This document shows positions 46,053-54,453 of a stretch of DNA of 64,000 bases, piece by piece. The translations under genes and the position numbers were made by a program. Within the stretch, counting starts at the first letter, position 1. Each line of letters starts with the position of its first letter. Below the pieces are notes generated by a model. The model had not been told where the DNA came from. It was given only the letters and a program-made list of their open reading frames with translations, and searched no databases. Source of the stretch: Gemmataceae bacterium (GTDB lineage: Bacteria > Planctomycetota > Planctomycetia > Gemmatales > Gemmataceae); contig LR594584.1 of NCBI GenBank assembly GCA_901538445.1, positions 3,443,586-3,507,585 of the forward strand, written 5' to 3'.

Positions 46053-46922
46053 ATGCGCATCGCCGTCCTCGGTTCAGCCGGGCAACTCGGCCGCGACCTG
46101 TGCCCCCGCCTCGCGGGCGAGGTTGTGCCCCTCACGCGCGCCGACCTCGACCTGGGGAACACGGCGGGCGTACCCGCGGCGCTCGCGGCCGCCCGGCCGG
46201 ACGTGCTGGTGAACTGCGCCGCGTACAACTTCGTCGACAAGGCCGAGACCGAGCCCGAAGCCGCGTTCGCGGTCAACGCCTGGGGGGTGCGTGCGCTCGC
46301 TCAGGCGTGCGCCGCCGCGAAGGTGAAGCTCGTCCACTTCAGCACCGACTACGTGTTCGGCCTCGGCGCGGCGCGCACCACGCCGTTCACCGAGGGCGAC
46401 GCGCCGGGGCCGGTCAGCGCCTACGGGATAAGCAAGCTCGCCGGGGAGTACGCCGCACGCACCTTCGCCCCGGACGCACTCGTGATCCGCACGTGCGGGC
46501 TGTACGGCGTCCACGGTAGCGGCGGCAAGGGCGGGAACTTCGTCGAGACGATGCTCCGCGTCGCCGGCCAGGGGAAGCCGCTGCGGGTCGTCGCCGACCA
46601 GCACTGCACCCCGAGCTACACTGTTGATGTCGCGACCGCGACGGCGGCACTCATTGCCCGCGGCGCGAGCGGCCTGTTCCACGTCACGAGTGCCGGCTCC
46701 TGCACCTGGCACGACCTCGCGGCGGAAACCTTCCGACTCGCGGGGGTGGCCGCGGATCTCACGCCGATCACCTCGGCCCAGTTCGGCGCACCGGCCCGCC
46801 GCCCGCCTTTCAGCGTGCTGTCGAACGCGAAGCTTGCCGCGGCCGGCGTGGCCACGCCACGCGAGTGGCGCGCGGCGCTGGCCGCGTACCTCGCGGAGCG
46901 CGCCGCGGCGCGGGCGGGGTGA
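46053..46922 (+). CDS. rfbD: dTDP-4-dehydrorhamnose reductase
   Basis: Short-chain reductase of 289 residues for the last step of dTDP-L-rhamnose synthesis (RmlD/RfbD family). The N-terminal NADPH loop is GSAGQLGRDL, the family hallmarks are NCAAYNFVDKAE and HFSTDYVFGLG, and the catalytic Tyr124/Lys128 are in SAYGISK. The ATG 46053 follows the terminator by 21 bases. The other rml genes are not in view. A related sugar-nucleotide reductase cannot be excluded. Confidence 0.9.
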   Translation: MRIAVLGSAGQLGRDLCPRLAGEVVPLTRADLDLGNTAGVPAALAAARPDVLVNCAAYNFVDKAETEPEAAFAVNAWGVRALAQACAAAKVKLVHFSTDYVFGLGAARTTPFTEGDAPGPVSAYGISKLAGEYAARTFAPDALVIRTCGLYGVHGSGGKGGNFVETMLRVAGQGKPLRVVADQHCTPSYTVDVATATAALIARGASGLFHVTSAGSCTWHDLAAETFRLAGVAADLTPITSAQFGAPARRPPFSVLSNAKLAAAGVATPREWRAALAAYLAERAAARAG

Positions 46923-46983
46923 CCCGGCTTTATCAGGACCGCGGTGCCCCACCCGAAACTTCACACATTCGTCGCCCGTCACC

Positions 46984-47012
46984 TTGACACCCCACGCATT
47001 GTCCGCGACACT
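46984..47012 (+). promoter_or_regulatory. Candidate promoter of the feo operon
   Basis: A perfect TTGACA at 46984-46989 is followed after 17 bases by GACACT (47007-47012), a weak -10. It lies just before the Fur-like palindrome and 54 bases before the first feoA start. A weak -10 fits a regulated promoter. Confidence 0.45.
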
Positions 47013-47015
47013 ATG

Positions 47016-47030
47016 TGAGACCCAATCTCA
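47016..47030. promoter_or_regulatory. Fur-like operator upstream of feoA
   Basis: TGAGA-CCCAA-TCTCA is a 15-base palindrome with the outer TGAGA...TCTCA of Fur boxes such as TGAGAATNATTCTCA. It begins 4 bases after the -10, where a bound repressor would block transcription start. The inner five bases do not match. Confidence 0.4.
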
Positions 47031-47065
47031 ACAACACCCGGGTCTGCGCGGGTCGCGAGGCAGCG

Positions 47066-47290
47066 ATGTTGATGCCGTTGGACATGCTCCGAACCGGAGA
47101 GGTCGCGGAAGTCGAGGAGGTCTCGGGCCAGCCCGCGTGGGTCGGGCGCCTCGCCGAACTCGGCATCCGCCAGGGCTCCCGCGTCCGCGTCGTTCAGTCG
47201 GGCACCCCGTGCCTGCTCGACGTGAACGGGTGCAAGTTGTGCCTCCGCGGCGGCGAGTGCTCGCAGATCCTCGTGCGGCCGGTGGCGTGA
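47066..47290 (+). CDS. feoA: FeoA-domain protein, cysteine-containing
   Basis: Small SH3-like cytoplasmic protein of 74 residues that supports FeoB. It contains LRTGEVAEVEEVSGQPAWVGRL, ELGIRQGSRVRVVQ and a C-terminal CLLDVNGCKLCLRGGECSQIL with four cysteines, unusual for FeoA. I use ATG 47066; the next ATG is two codons on. It is first in a feoA-feoA-feoB-feoX cluster and sits 2 bases from the next feoA. Confidence 0.88.
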   Translation: MLMPLDMLRTGEVAEVEEVSGQPAWVGRLAELGIRQGSRVRVVQSGTPCLLDVNGCKLCLRGGECSQILVRPVA

Positions 47291-47292
47291 CC

Positions 47293-47520
47293 ATGCCCCA
47301 ACTCAGCGACCTGACCCCCGGCCAGCGGGCCGAAGTCGTCTCACTGGCGGGCGACCCCGCCCTCGTCCAGAGGCTCTACGAGTTCGGCCTGCTCGAGGGC
47401 GAGACCGTCGAGTTCCTCGCGCTGGCCCCGCTCGGCGACCCCATCGAGATCCGCCTCGGCAACACCCGGCTCACGCTCCGCAGGGCCGAGGCCGCCGGGA
47501 TCGCCGTCAAGCTCGTCTAG
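47293..47520 (+). CDS. feoA: FeoA-domain protein, second copy
   Basis: SH3-like protein of 75 residues with LTPGQRAEVVSLAGDPALVQ, LYEFGLLEGETVEFLALAPL and the DPIEIRLGNTRLTLRRAEA ending standard for FeoA, without the extra cysteines of the first copy. It is 45 bases upstream of feoB. FeoA proteins bind or tune the FeoB G domain. Paired feoA genes occur in several phyla. Confidence 0.92.
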   Translation: MPQLSDLTPGQRAEVVSLAGDPALVQRLYEFGLLEGETVEFLALAPLGDPIEIRLGNTRLTLRRAEAAGIAVKLV

Positions 47521-47565
47521 CACCGCCGCGCCTCCCCGGCCCGCCCGCGGCTCACCGGAACCACA

Positions 47566-49836
47566 ATGCTCACCAAGACGCTCACCGTCGCGCTCGTCGG
47601 GAACCCGAACGCCGGGAAGTCCACCCTCTTCAACGCGCTGTCGGGGCTGCGGCAGCGGGTCGGCAACTACCCCGGCGTCACGGTCGAGATGAAGAAGGGG
47701 CAGTTCACGGCCGGCGGCGTCGCCATCGACCTGATCGACCTGCCGGGGACGTACAGCCTCGCGGCCCGGAGCCCGGACGAGATGGTCGCGGTCGACCTGC
47801 TCTTGGGCCGCCGGCCCGAGGAGCCGCGGCCCGACGTCGTGCTGTCGATCGTGGACGCGACCAACCTCGACCGGCACCTGTACCTCACGAGCCAGCTCCT
47901 CGACCTCGGCGAGCCGGTCGTCGTCGCGGTCAACATGATCGACGCGGCCGCGGCACAGGGCGTGAAGATCGACTGTACCGCACTCAGCGCGCAGCTCGGC
48001 GTCGCGGTGGTCCCGATCCAGGCGAACAAGGGGATCGGGGTCGAGGCGCTCACGCGGGCGGTGCTCGACGCGGCCGAGAGCGGGAAGGCTCCGGCCGGGC
48101 CGAAGTTCCCCGCGGCGTTCGACGCCGAGGCCGAGCGGCTCCAGGCCGACCTCGGCGGCGACGTGCCCGAGTTCCTCACCCGCCGCGTGCTCCTCGACGT
48201 CGGCGGGTACGTCGAGCAGTGGCTCGTCGAGAAGCACGGTGCGGGGCTGAAGCAGAAGCTCACCGACGCCCGGCAGCGGCTCGCGGACGCGAACTGCGGC
48301 GTCCCCGGGGTCGAGGCGCGCTCGCGGTTCGCGTGGGTGAAGGCCGCCGTGACCGCGGCCGTCAGCCGGCCGGCCGAGCGTCCGGTCACGTTCACCGACA
48401 AGCTCGACAAGGTGCTCACGCACCGCGTCTGGGGCACGCTCGTGTTCCTGGTCGTCATGTTCCTGATGTTCCAGTCGATCTACCTGTGGGCGAAGCCGCT
48501 CATGGACGCGATCGACGGCACCCGCGAGTCGGCCGCGAAGCTGATCGAGTCGCACATGGACCAGGGGCCGCTGCGGTCGCTGGTCGCCGACGGGGTCATC
48601 AAGGGCGTCGGCAGCGTGCTCATCTTCCTGCCGCAGATCATGATCCTGTTCGGGTTCATCGCGTTCCTCGAAGACTGCGGGTACATGGCACGGGCGGCTT
48701 TCCTCATGGACCGGCTCATGAGCCGGTGCGGGCTGAGCGGCAAGTCGTTCATCCCGCTGCTGTCGAGCGTCGCGTGCGCGATCCCCGGCATCATGGCGAC
48801 GCGGGTGATCGAGAACCGCCGCGACCGGCTCGCGACGATCCTCGTTGCCCCGCTCATGAGCTGCTCGGCGCGGCTCCCGGTCTACGTGTTGCTGATCGGC
48901 GCGTTCCTGAAGGACGGCTACCCGGCGTGGCTCCCGGGGCTCGTGCTGTTCGGGCTGTACATGATCGGGTTCACGGTCGCGCCGCTCGTCGCTCTGGTGC
49001 TGAAGCGGTCGCTGCTCCGGGGCGCGGCGCCGGTGTTCGTGATGGAACTCCCCGCGTACCGCCGGCCGAAGCTCGGGGCCGTGCTGCGGCGGATGACCGA
49101 GGCCGGGTGGGCGTTCACCCTGCGGGCCGGGACGATCATCTTCGCGGCGATGGTCCTCGTGTGGGCGCTGCTGTACTTCCCGCACACCGACCCGAGCGGC
49201 CGGTCGTACCCGACGCGGATCGAGGAGGCCGAGACGGCCGCGAAAGAGTCCGAGGAGAAGCTGAAGGAGTTGAAGGAGAAGCCGGACGCGACCGAGGAGG
49301 ATAAGGCGGAACTGGAGAAGCTCGAAGCCGCGGCGGGCGAGGCGGACAAACTCAACGGCGAGTGGAAGCGGCAGAGCCTGCTGGGTCGCGCCGGGTTGTT
49401 CATGGAGCCGGTGTTCAAACCGCTCGGGTGGGACTGGAAGGTCGGCATGGCGGCGCTCGCGAGCTTCCCGGCCCGCGAGGTGATCGTCGGCACGCTCGGG
49501 CTCATCTACGACGTCGGCGACGTGGACTCGGGCGCGATCGGCGACGACGAGGCCGACGACGATGCGAAGGCGAAGGCAACCGGCCTCGCGACCGCGGTGA
49601 AGGACGACTGGGCCAAAGACCCCGTCCGCGGCAAGTACGGCGTGGCGGTGGCCGCGTCGGTGATGGTGTTCTTCGCGCTGTGCTGCCAGTGCGCGAGTAC
49701 GCTGGCGGTGATCCGCCGCGAGACCCGCAGTTGGGCGTGGCCGGCGTTCACGTTCGCGTACATGACGGCGCTCGCGTACTTCGGTGCGTTCGTGACGTTC
49801 CAGATCGGTTCGCTCATCACCGACGCTCTGAGGTGA
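47566..49836 (+). CDS. feoB: Ferrous iron transporter FeoB
   Basis: Fe2+ transport protein of 756 residues. The N-terminal GTPase domain has G1 GNPNAGKST (about 12-20), G3 DLPGTYS and G4 NMID, with switch motif VGNYPGVTVE. A helical spacer (about 170-270) is followed by the membrane region with Gate/core repeats (SCSARLPVYVLLIGAF) and a paired CCQCAST stretch late in the protein. Between two membrane segments, residues about 550-600 form a Glu/Lys-rich coiled coil (ESEEKLKELKEKPDATEEDK). The tail is a hydrophobic helix. Confidence 0.96.
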   Translation: MLTKTLTVALVGNPNAGKSTLFNALSGLRQRVGNYPGVTVEMKKGQFTAGGVAIDLIDLPGTYSLAARSPDEMVAVDLLLGRRPEEPRPDVVLSIVDATNLDRHLYLTSQLLDLGEPVVVAVNMIDAAAAQGVKIDCTALSAQLGVAVVPIQANKGIGVEALTRAVLDAAESGKAPAGPKFPAAFDAEAERLQADLGGDVPEFLTRRVLLDVGGYVEQWLVEKHGAGLKQKLTDARQRLADANCGVPGVEARSRFAWVKAAVTAAVSRPAERPVTFTDKLDKVLTHRVWGTLVFLVVMFLMFQSIYLWAKPLMDAIDGTRESAAKLIESHMDQGPLRSLVADGVIKGVGSVLIFLPQIMILFGFIAFLEDCGYMARAAFLMDRLMSRCGLSGKSFIPLLSSVACAIPGIMATRVIENRRDRLATILVAPLMSCSARLPVYVLLIGAFLKDGYPAWLPGLVLFGLYMIGFTVAPLVALVLKRSLLRGAAPVFVMELPAYRRPKLGAVLRRMTEAGWAFTLRAGTIIFAAMVLVWALLYFPHTDPSGRSYPTRIEEAETAAKESEEKLKELKEKPDATEEDKAELEKLEAAAGEADKLNGEWKRQSLLGRAGLFMEPVFKPLGWDWKVGMAALASFPAREVIVGTLGLIYDVGDVDSGAIGDDEADDDAKAKATGLATAVKDDWAKDPVRGKYGVAVAASVMVFFALCCQCASTLAVIRRETRSWAWPAFTFAYMTALAYFGAFVTFQIGSLITDALR

Positions 49837-49839
49837 CCT

Positions 49840-50025
49840 GTGTCCGAGTCCACCCAACTGCTGGTCGTCGGCGTCGCGGTCGCGGCCGCGGCGCTCTACG
49901 TCGTGCGGGCCTCGTGGAAGACGTGGTTCGGGGCAACCGAGAAGACGTGCGGCTCCGGGTGCGGCAAGTGTACGACACCCGCCGAGCCGCCCCCGAAGGG
50001 CCGCTACGAGCTGCCGCAGGTCTAG
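49840..50025 (+). CDS. FeoB-associated Cys-rich membrane protein
   Basis: Small protein of 61 residues. The GTG start is 3 bases after the feoB stop. One transmembrane helix (about 7-25) is followed by the conserved cluster CGSGCGKC (about 37-44), typical of the FeoB-associated family. It is probably an accessory in iron handling and is clearly the last gene of the feo operon. Confidence 0.9.
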   Translation: MSESTQLLVVGVAVAAAALYVVRASWKTWFGATEKTCGSGCGKCTTPAEPPPKGRYELPQV

Positions 50026-50094
50026 AACGAGAGGCGGTAGTGTAGAGCGATGCTACTCCGGTCGCTGACGCTCCCGGCTCGCCAAGAAAATGGT

Positions 50095-51813
50095 TCACTT
50101 CTTCAGCGGCTTCGTCGGCTTGACGCGCAGCGAGAGCTTGAGGCCGTTTTCGAGGTCGCGGCGGGTCAAGTCGACGGTGTCGATCAGCTCCAGGACCTCG
50201 CCGGCGGCGCTCGCGTAAGCCCGCAGCGTCGCCTCATCGCCGGCCCCGAGCTCGGCCAGGAACCTGGCGAGGCTGTGGCCGTGCGCGGCGAGGTACGCCC
50301 GCGTGTGCGTGCCCGAGAAGCGAGCGAGGAGTGCGGTGCCCTTCTCCGCAGCGGTCGCGGCCGGCGGGCCCTGGAACGCCTTGATCGCGTCGGGCGAGGT
50401 CGCCACGACGAGGTAGCCCTTCACCATCGCGAACGACGGCCGGAACCCGGGCGGGAACCCCTTGTCGTTCACCAGCGACTTGACGACCACTCCGGTCGCG
50501 GCGTCGCGGGTCTCTTCGAGGTCGATCTGGTCGGCGTGCCGCGTGTTGTACGCGACGCGGGCCATCTGGAACCCGAACTCGACGGTCTGGAGCAGCGTCT
50601 TCTCGGCGGTCGCCCGCTTCTCGCCCTCGCCGCTCACCTCGACCGCGCCGACGACGACCGGGAGGAACCCGTCCTTCTCCGGCGGCACCACCCACGCGGC
50701 CCAGTTCGGCCCGAGCGAGTCGAGTACGAGCGAGAGCTTCTGCGGGACGACGACCACGCCGAGCGTCTTCGCGACCCACTCCTTCACGCCCGGCTTGCCG
50801 GCCGGTTCGGGTGCGAGCGACGCGGCGAGGTCGAGCAACTCCGACGCCTTCGCGTGCCCGGCAAACCCGGCGAGTGCGTTGTCGGGGATCAACTGGGCCG
50901 CGGCGATCGGCTCTCGCGGGCCGACGAACCACGTCTTCACGTCGGCCGGTACCTTGTCCGGGTGGAAGCGGAGCGAGAGCGCGAGTTCCGCGTCGCTGCC
51001 GACGGACAGCGAGACGGCGGCGAACTCGAGCGCGTCCCACAGTTGGCCGAACCGGGCGTACAGCCGGTGCTCCTCGGGCTTCGCGGCCGCGATCTTGGCC
51101 TTCACCTCGGCGTCGAGCGGCCGCGGGTTCACGAGCACCACCGCGAGCGCGTCGGCGACCCCGAGCTTCCGCAGCCGCACGACGAGCGCCGGCGGCGCGT
51201 CCTTCGGGGCGGAGCGGTCGCGGTCGAGCACGTCCTTGACGTCGGCCTCGTTCGACGAGAACGCGAACACCCCGTTGCGGAAGCAGTAGAACTCGGGCGC
51301 GCCGCCCTCGGGCTTCTGGCGTTCGAAGTACTCGGCCCCAGCGTGCTCGCGGCGGGCGACCGCCTTCAGTTCGCCGCTCTGAGTCTGCAACTCGTTGATC
51401 CGCTCGACGATCTTCGCGAGCGCGTCGGGCTTACCGGGGCGGATCAGGATGACGGCCCGCTCGTCTTGCGGCTTGCCGGCCGGGGCCGGCGAGTACGCGA
51501 ACGCGACCGCGTCGCCGAGCACGCCGTCGAGCAGTGCCTGCGGGGTGGTGCCGAGCGCCGGCAGGAGCGCGGACGTAACGTCGCGCACCTGCTGGAAGTC
51601 GACCATCTGAAGGAGCTTTTTGCCGACGGCGGTCTGCGGCAGCGCCTCGACGAACGGCGACCCCGCGAGCGCCTTCGCGTGCTCGCGGGCGTTCTGCACC
51701 ACGACGACGAGCGCGGCGTCGGCCGGGGCGACGCGCAACAGTTCGTCGCGCGGCCCCGCGAGGACCGGGGGCGCGGCGAGGAGCAGCACGGCTATCGGGG
51801 CGAAGCGGTTCAT
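50095..51813 (-). CDS. Secreted DUF3352-like protein
   Basis: Exported protein of 572 residues with a signal peptide (MNRFAPIAVLLLAAPPVLAG). The body has alternating helices and strands, starting DELLRVAPADAALVVVVQNA and including LAFAYSP-like and YLVVATSPDAIKAFQG segments. Such features appear in DUF3352-type proteins of planctomycetes and cyanobacteria. No catalytic motif is seen. The start at 51813 is preceded by a repeat; longer in-frame reading enters that repeat. It is the third gene on the minus strand after the sigma and anti-sigma genes. Confidence 0.72.
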   Translation of the reverse strand: MNRFAPIAVLLLAAPPVLAGPRDELLRVAPADAALVVVVQNAREHAKALAGSPFVEALPQTAVGKKLLQMVDFQQVRDVTSALLPALGTTPQALLDGVLGDAVAFAYSPAPAGKPQDERAVILIRPGKPDALAKIVERINELQTQSGELKAVARREHAGAEYFERQKPEGGAPEFYCFRNGVFAFSSNEADVKDVLDRDRSAPKDAPPALVVRLRKLGVADALAVVLVNPRPLDAEVKAKIAAAKPEEHRLYARFGQLWDALEFAAVSLSVGSDAELALSLRFHPDKVPADVKTWFVGPREPIAAAQLIPDNALAGFAGHAKASELLDLAASLAPEPAGKPGVKEWVAKTLGVVVVPQKLSLVLDSLGPNWAAWVVPPEKDGFLPVVVGAVEVSGEGEKRATAEKTLLQTVEFGFQMARVAYNTRHADQIDLEETRDAATGVVVKSLVNDKGFPPGFRPSFAMVKGYLVVATSPDAIKAFQGPPAATAAEKGTALLARFSGTHTRAYLAAHGHSLARFLAELGAGDEATLRAYASAAGEVLELIDTVDLTRRDLENGLKLSLRVKPTKPLKK

Positions 51814-51828
51814 GTGTTGGTCGCTACC

Positions 51829-51896
51829 TGGTGGGGCAGGCATTCTTGCCTGCCGCCAACCGCACCCGGAGGCAGGCAAGAATGCCTGCCCCACCA
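51829..51896. repeat. Inverted repeat (GGCAGGCATTCTTGCCTGC family), copy 1
   Basis: Perfect 25-base arms 51829-51853 and 51872-51896 (TGGTGGGGCAGGCATTCTTG...) with an 18-base loop. An equivalent element with 28-base arms is at 61916-61985. It lies in the gap between the anti-sigma gene and the DUF3352-like gene. Confidence 0.85.
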
Positions 51897-51910
51897 AAGA
51901 ACGGAGGCGG

Positions 51911-52690
51911 TCACGATTTCGGTTTCACGCTGACGGTGCCGACGTCCCGCATCAGTCGTGCGAACGCCTTCTGGGCGGTGCCGCGGAGCGGTTCGAGGCC
52001 GGTCAGCGCGACGTCGGGGAGTTCGGCCAGTGCGGTGCGGGCGGCCGGCTCGTCGGGAACGGCGGCCATCGGCTTTGTGAGCGCGTCGGCGAGCTTCGCG
52101 AACACGTCCGGCGTGGCGGCCACCGGCTCGGCGACGACCCTCGGGGCTTCGAGCAGTGCGACCCCGGCCTTCGAGAGTTCGTCACCGATCCGCATTGGCT
52201 TCAGTTGGGCGACCGCACGCGGAGGAGGCGCGACGTCGGGTTCCGGCTTCACGAAGGGCAACATGTCATGCCGCGGCGGTTTCGGCTGTGGTGCGGGCGG
52301 GTTTAGCCACCCGATGAGCGCGACCGACGCGGCCAAAGCCGCCGGAACGCCGAGCGCACCGGCATACGCGCGCCGGCGAATGCGCCGGAAGCGCTGCTCC
52401 TTCTCGGCAACGTGATCGGCACACAGGGCGTCCACGATGCGGTCGGTCATTCCGGCGGGCAGCGTAACCGGTTCCGGCGTCGCCAGCACCGACAGCACGA
52501 GTCGGGCGGCGGCGACGCGGTCGCGACAGGCGGAGCACACGCCGGGGTGCGGGTCGGCATCGAGGGCGGCCGCGATGAGATCGCCGTCCATGACGAGTTG
52601 CAGGCGGCTCACAGTGGCGCGGCAGTCGGGGCCGACGCGGTCGGCAGCGTCGTCTGGGAGGTCCGGGAAGTGTGGGGTTCGGGCGGTCAT
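51911..52690 (-). CDS. Anti-sigma factor with zinc-binding motif
   Basis: Membrane-anchored regulator of 259 residues for the adjacent ECF sigma factor. The zinc anti-sigma motif His-x3-Cys-x2-Cys is His48, Cys52, Cys55 (HPGVCSAC), followed by a helical domain. One transmembrane helix (about 104-122, GVPAALAASVALIGW) leads to a Pro/Ala-rich periplasmic part. The start ATG 52690 overlaps the sigma stop (ATGA). The signal it senses is unknown. Confidence 0.85.
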   Translation of the reverse strand: MTARTPHFPDLPDDAADRVGPDCRATVSRLQLVMDGDLIAAALDADPHPGVCSACRDRVAAARLVLSVLATPEPVTLPAGMTDRIVDALCADHVAEKEQRFRRIRRRAYAGALGVPAALAASVALIGWLNPPAPQPKPPRHDMLPFVKPEPDVAPPPRAVAQLKPMRIGDELSKAGVALLEAPRVVAEPVAATPDVFAKLADALTKPMAAVPDEPAARTALAELPDVALTGLEPLRGTAQKAFARLMRDVGTVSVKPKS

Positions 52691-53265
52691 TTCAGTTCGC
52701 CCCTGGCTGGAGGCGCGTTGGGGGCCGGTTCGTCGGCGACGAGGCCGCGGGATTTCAGGCGGTCGAGCAGTTCGAGCCGGGCGCGGTGGAGCCACGTCTT
52801 CACGGTGCCCACCGGGCGGCCGACCGCGGCCCCGATCTCCTCATAGCTTTGACCGTGCTCGTGGAACAAGACGAACACCTCGCGGTACTCGTCGCGGAGG
52901 GCGTCCACGGCGGCGCGGATCTCCGTCCGCATCTCGGTCGAGTCGTCGGCGGGCCGGTGGTCGGGTGCCTCGTGCAGGTAGTCGGCCAGCTCCGGGCGGG
53001 TCGCCCGGCGGCTGATCCACGTCCGGCACCGGTTCACCGCGATCGTCATGACCCACGGCCGCAGCGGGCGGGCCGCGTCCCACTTTGCCAGGCTCCGGAA
53101 CACCCGGAGGAACACCTCCTGCGTCACGTCCTCGGCGTCGTGGGCGTTGGCCAGGAGCCGCTGGCACACCGCGAACACGTCCGTCTGGAACCGCGCGACG
53201 AGGTCCCGGCAACTGGCCGGGTCCCCGGTGAGGCAGCGGCGGACGAGTGCGTCGTCGGCGGTCAA
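52687..53265 (-). CDS. ECF sigma factor (RNA polymerase sigma-70 family)
   Basis: Sigma factor of 192 residues. Region 2 is about 20-95 with DAEDVTQEVFLRVFRSLAKW and PWVMTIAVNRCRTW. Region 4 is about 135-175 with SYEEIGAAVGRPVGTVKTWL. The likely start is TTG 53265 (LTADDALVRRCL), a rare codon that gives a normal-length ECF; no better ATG exists at the right place. It is coupled to the anti-sigma gene. It likely controls its own operon and envelope genes, but no promoter motif was identified. Confidence 0.92.
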   Translation of the reverse strand: MTADDALVRRCLTGDPASCRDLVARFQTDVFAVCQRLLANAHDAEDVTQEVFLRVFRSLAKWDAARPLRPWVMTIAVNRCRTWISRRATRPELADYLHEAPDHRPADDSTEMRTEIRAAVDALRDEYREVFVLFHEHGQSYEEIGAAVGRPVGTVKTWLHRARLELLDRLKSRGLVADEPAPNAPPARGELK

Positions 53266-53380
53266 GGCGGCCCTCTGGTGGGGAATACCCGAACAGCGGG
53301 GGGCGGGTTTCAGTCAGAAGGGTAGTTCGCGTCCGGGGATCGCAGATTTTCCCCGCGGGGCTATTCTATCGCGGCACGCG

Positions 53381-53444
53381 GGCGAGCGGCGCGGCGTGAG
53401 CCCGCCGGTAGCGCTACCGGCGGGCTCACGCCGCGCCGCTCGCC
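53381..53444. repeat. 64-base perfect palindrome
   Basis: GGCGAGCGGCGCGGCGTGAG continues to a GGTAGCGCTACC centre at 53412/53413 and reads back perfectly. The outer 18 bases match the arms of the element at 27512-27579. It lies 206 bases wide between the divergent sigma and epimerase genes. Cruciform or hairpin formation would be very strong; it may be a mobile palindromic repeat. Confidence 0.9.
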
Positions 53445-53471
53445 GATCAGGCTCACCGCAGGAGGCACGGA

Positions 53472-54401
53472 ATGACCGGCACATCCCTCGTCACCGGCGG
53501 GGCCGGGTTCATCGGCTCGCACCTCGTCGATGCGCTTCTCGCCCGCGGGCGAACCGTGCGGGTGCTCGACAACCTCTCGACCGGTTCGCGGAACAACCTC
53601 CCCGCGGAAGTGGAACTGATCGAGGGCAGCGTCACCGACCCGGCCGCGGTGGCACGTGCTGTCGGCGGGTGCGACGCGGTCTACCACCTCGCGGCGCTGG
53701 CGTCGGTCGCCAAGAGCGTCGAGGCCCCGGAGGAGAGCCACGCGGCGTGCGCGACCGGCACCCTCACGGTGCTCGACGCGGCCCGCAGGGCCGGCGTGCG
53801 GCGGGTCGTGTACGCCGGCAGCGCGAGCGCCTACGGCGGGGCCAGCGACCCGGCCGGCCAGAGCGAGGACACGCCGCTCGTCGCACTGTCGCCGTATGCT
53901 GCTGCCAAACTAGCGGGCGAGTTCTACTGCCGGGCGTTCGCCGCGACCTACGGCCTGGAAACGGTGCGGCTCCGGTTCTTCAACGTGTTCGGCCCGCGGC
54001 AGCGGCCCGACTCGCCGTACTCGGGCGTCATCGCCATCTTCACCGCGGCGCTGAGCGGCGGCCGCACCCCGACCGTCCACGGCGACGGGTTGCAGTCCCG
54101 CGACTTCGTCTACGTGGAGGACGTGACCGACGCGCTCGTGCGCGCCGCCGACACGCCGGGCGTGTCGGGGAACGTGTACAACGTCGGCACCGGTCGCTCG
54201 GTGACGCTGCTCGACCTCGTCCGCGAACTCAACGCGATCCTCGGCACCTCGGCGGTGCCGACGCACGGCCCGGCGCGTGCGGGCGACGTCCGCCACTCAC
54301 TGGCGAAGATCGACCGCATCCGCACCGACCTGGGCTACGCGCCGCGGGTGCCGTTCGCCGAGGGGCTGCGGCGAACGCTCGAGTGGTACCAATCGATGTG
54401 A
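53472..54401 (+). CDS. NAD-dependent sugar epimerase/dehydratase (extended SDR)
   Basis: Cytoplasmic enzyme of 309 residues similar to UDP-glucose/UDP-N-acetylglucosamine 4-epimerases. The NAD loop is TGGAGFIGSHL, the catalytic region is AGSASAYGG, and the Tyr-x3-Lys pair is in SPYAAAKLAGE. Substrate-domain motifs RFFNVFGPRQ and GDGLQSRDFVYVEDV follow. The start has AGGAGG 6 bases upstream (53460-53465). It likely supplies a nucleotide sugar for the cell surface. The exact sugar is unclear. Confidence 0.88.
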   Translation: MTGTSLVTGGAGFIGSHLVDALLARGRTVRVLDNLSTGSRNNLPAEVELIEGSVTDPAAVARAVGGCDAVYHLAALASVAKSVEAPEESHAACATGTLTVLDAARRAGVRRVVYAGSASAYGGASDPAGQSEDTPLVALSPYAAAKLAGEFYCRAFAATYGLETVRLRFFNVFGPRQRPDSPYSGVIAIFTAALSGGRTPTVHGDGLQSRDFVYVEDVTDALVRAADTPGVSGNVYNVGTGRSVTLLDLVRELNAILGTSAVPTHGPARAGDVRHSLAKIDRIRTDLGYAPRVPFAEGLRRTLEWYQSM

Positions 54402-54403
54402 TC

Positions 54404-54438
54404 AGCCGAGCCGCGTGCCGTGGGCACGCGGCTCGGCT
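54404..54438. terminator. Bidirectional hairpin between convergent genes
   Basis: The 16-base perfect stem AGCCGAGCCGCGTGCC (54404-54419) with 54423-54438 has a 3-base loop. There is no T-tract on either side. It lies just after the epimerase stop and just before the end of the S46 peptidase. Confidence 0.65.
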
Positions 54439-54453
54439 CGAGTGGGGTTCGCG

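Noticed and set aside
53381-53444. Sigma-gene terminator
   Set aside because: The palindrome is upstream, not downstream, of the minus-strand sigma operon and upstream of the epimerase gene.
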